A stretch of DNA of 5,504 nt, taken from positions 1 to 5,504 of the forward strand of contig NZ_JAAVGY010000016.1 in the NCBI RefSeq assembly GCF_014799995.1. Reading direction: 5' to 3'. The notes below the pieces were generated by a model. That model searched no databases. It saw only the letters and a program-made list of their open reading frames with translations, and had not been told where the DNA came from. A program made the position numbers and the translations under genes. Position 1 is the first letter of the stretch, and the number at the start of each line of letters is the position of its first letter. Positions 4,614 to 5,504 of the stretch are shown piece by piece. This stretch comes from Helicobacter sp. GTDB taxonomy: Bacteria > Campylobacterota > Campylobacteria > Campylobacterales > Helicobacteraceae.

Positions 4614-5504
4614 TTACCCCCCCCCCCCGCTTAAAATAACAGAATCACCTTGAGATTCCGCCGCATTAGACTGCATTGCAGGGACAAAATCCGCGATTCT
4701 TTGGCGAATTGCTTGCAAGGCTTGCGTATCTATACTTTCTCCCATTGCTTGCTTTATACTAAGTTTCAAGTTTTCCAACATATCCTCTTTAAGCAATTCT
4801 ATATTCAAAGATTGTGGTGCAAAATCCACGCGTCCCTTTTCTAAATCCTCTAGGGTATAAATTGGCACGATTCCACTAAGTGCAGAAAATCTCTGTATGT
4901 TTTCTTGGTCTCTTGCGATTAAAACGACAGGGATTCCCATCGCAATTGCTGGAGATGCACAATGCAACGCACAAGTAATGATAAGTTTTGCCTCGTTTTT
5001 GTAGGTTTCTAGCAAATTTTGTGCTTGTGATTCAAAATGCTCGGAATTTAAATTCTGATGCTCTATATTTTGTTGATTGATTTGTATTGCATTGTCGGAA
5101 AGATTTTGTGGAATATATTGTAAATACTCCTTAGGAATCCCCACTAAGAAAACTTTATTTGCCTCTATATTTGCTTCGCGTTTAGGTAATGTCAAAGTCA
5201 AACAACGTGAAAAATAAGCCTTAAGCCCTTTATTTTGACAGAATTGCAAAGTTTCTAAATCCCTACAACCAATTTCTTTATCTTTAAAATAAAAAGGGTA
5301 ATAAGCGATAAAATATTCTAAAAATTTATGAATCCCCGAAGCAAAATGTGTCCCGACAAAAATAGGTAAAGTCTGATTATTAGGGAAAAAATGACTAGAA
5401 TGTGCAAACCAACCCTGCATAATCACAGGGATTAAGGCATTTACAAGATTTTTACCCCCCCCCCCCCCCCCACAAGACCAAGAGAGCAAATCGAAAGTGA
5501 AAAA
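4614..5504 (-). CDS. Polysaccharide pyruvyl transferase-like protein, 5' end outside the window
   Basis: The frame is open from the window edge to a TAA at 4616-4614 (296 residues). Family features, numbered from the edge, are VIMQGWFAH (27-35), IGCRD (78-82), AYFSRCLTLTL (96-106) and the late segment TCALHCASPAIAMGIPVVL (177-195), whose LH-x-P-x-A-x-G-x-P pattern is typical. Such enzymes transfer pyruvate from phosphoenolpyruvate to sugars of capsule, LPS or other surface glycans; the exact acceptor is not visible. Residues 12-17 are six Gly encoded by a run of 17 G, and the last four residues are Gly from a run of 12 G. The first run falls where the domain's N-terminal part should be, so the gene must begin further upstream. 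The TTG at 5489 has no ribosome site and is not a credible start. The methyltransferase frame follows directly. The substrate remains uncertain. Confidence 0.75.
   Translation of the reverse strand, partial: FFTFDLLSWSCGGGGGGKNLVNALIPVIMQGWFAHSSHFFPNNQTLPIFVGTHFASGIHKFLEYFIAYYPFYFKDKEIGCRDLETLQFCQNKGLKAYFSRCLTLTLPKREANIEANKVFLVGIPKEYLQYIPQNLSDNAIQINQQNIEHQNLNSEHFESQAQNLLETYKNEAKLIITCALHCASPAIAMGIPVVLIARDQENIQRFSALSGIVPIYTLEDLEKGRVDFAPQSLNIELLKEDMLENLKLSIKQAMGESIDTQALQAIRQRIADFVPAMQSNAAESQGDSVILSGGGG
4617..4628 (-). repeat. 12-base poly-G tract (coding strand) at the domain junction
   Basis: Twelve C on the given strand, so 12 G in the gene. In the present frame it encodes four Gly followed at once by TAA. 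With 11 G the frame ends two codons later (Lys-Ser-stop). With 13 or 10 G it continues into the methyltransferase frame. Runs of this length change by slipped-strand mispairing in Campylobacter and Helicobacter. The length given may itself be a population average or an assembly choice. Confidence 0.9.
5455..5471 (-). repeat. 17-base poly-G tract (coding strand) in the pyruvyl transferase N-terminal region
   Basis: Seventeen C on the given strand. At this length, the frame entering as FFTFDLLSWSC passes through the run and into the pyruvyl transferase domain. With 16 G the same frame meets TAA five codons after the run begins to shift (GTA AAA ATC TTG TAA). With 18 G it meets TAA immediately. 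The run is therefore placed as a translational on/off switch. Which upstream frame is the real one cannot be told from the 33 bases available. Confidence 0.9.

Overview
The window looks like a piece of a low-G+C Campylobacterota chromosome, most likely an enterohepatic Helicobacter. This rests on the AT-rich intergenic DNA, the DcuB-type fumarate/succinate transporter, long G homopolymers inside surface-glycan genes, and dispersed ATTGCGAG/GCAATGAC inverted repeats. The assignment is by pattern recognition; no database was searched.

Layout. At the left edge the 3' end of an unrecognised + strand gene (1-324) converges on a minus-strand block. Read in the direction of transcription, that block runs dcuB (3582-2206), a 307-base gap made largely of repeat sequence, then the two subunits of a class I fumarate hydratase (alpha 1898-1053, beta 1042-485). 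Together these form a fumarate module: DcuB exchanges fumarate, malate or aspartate for succinate, and the FeS hydratase interconverts malate and fumarate for fumarate respiration. The hydratase genes are clearly richer in G+C than everything around them. The 444 bases upstream of dcuB hold its likely promoter and a cluster of four repeat units.

The right third (4027-5504, minus strand) is the most interesting part. It encodes a polysaccharide pyruvyl transferase-like domain followed by a class I SAM-dependent methyltransferase domain. A run of 17 G (coding strand) lies in the N-terminal part of the first domain. A run of 12 G lies exactly at the junction of the two domains. With 12 G the first reading frame stops immediately after the run. 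With 13 or 10 G it would continue without a stop into the methyltransferase frame, giving a two-domain protein. The methyltransferase frame has no ATG of its own near its beginning. I read this as a candidate combinatorial phase-variable locus: the 17-G run would decide whether the pyruvyl transferase domain is made, and the 12-G run whether it carries a methyltransferase.

The gene at the right edge is truncated by the window, so its true N terminus and frame upstream of the 17-G run cannot be settled here. Several apparent open frames in the repeat clusters, and opposite the GC-rich fumarate hydratase genes, are shadows and are not annotated.
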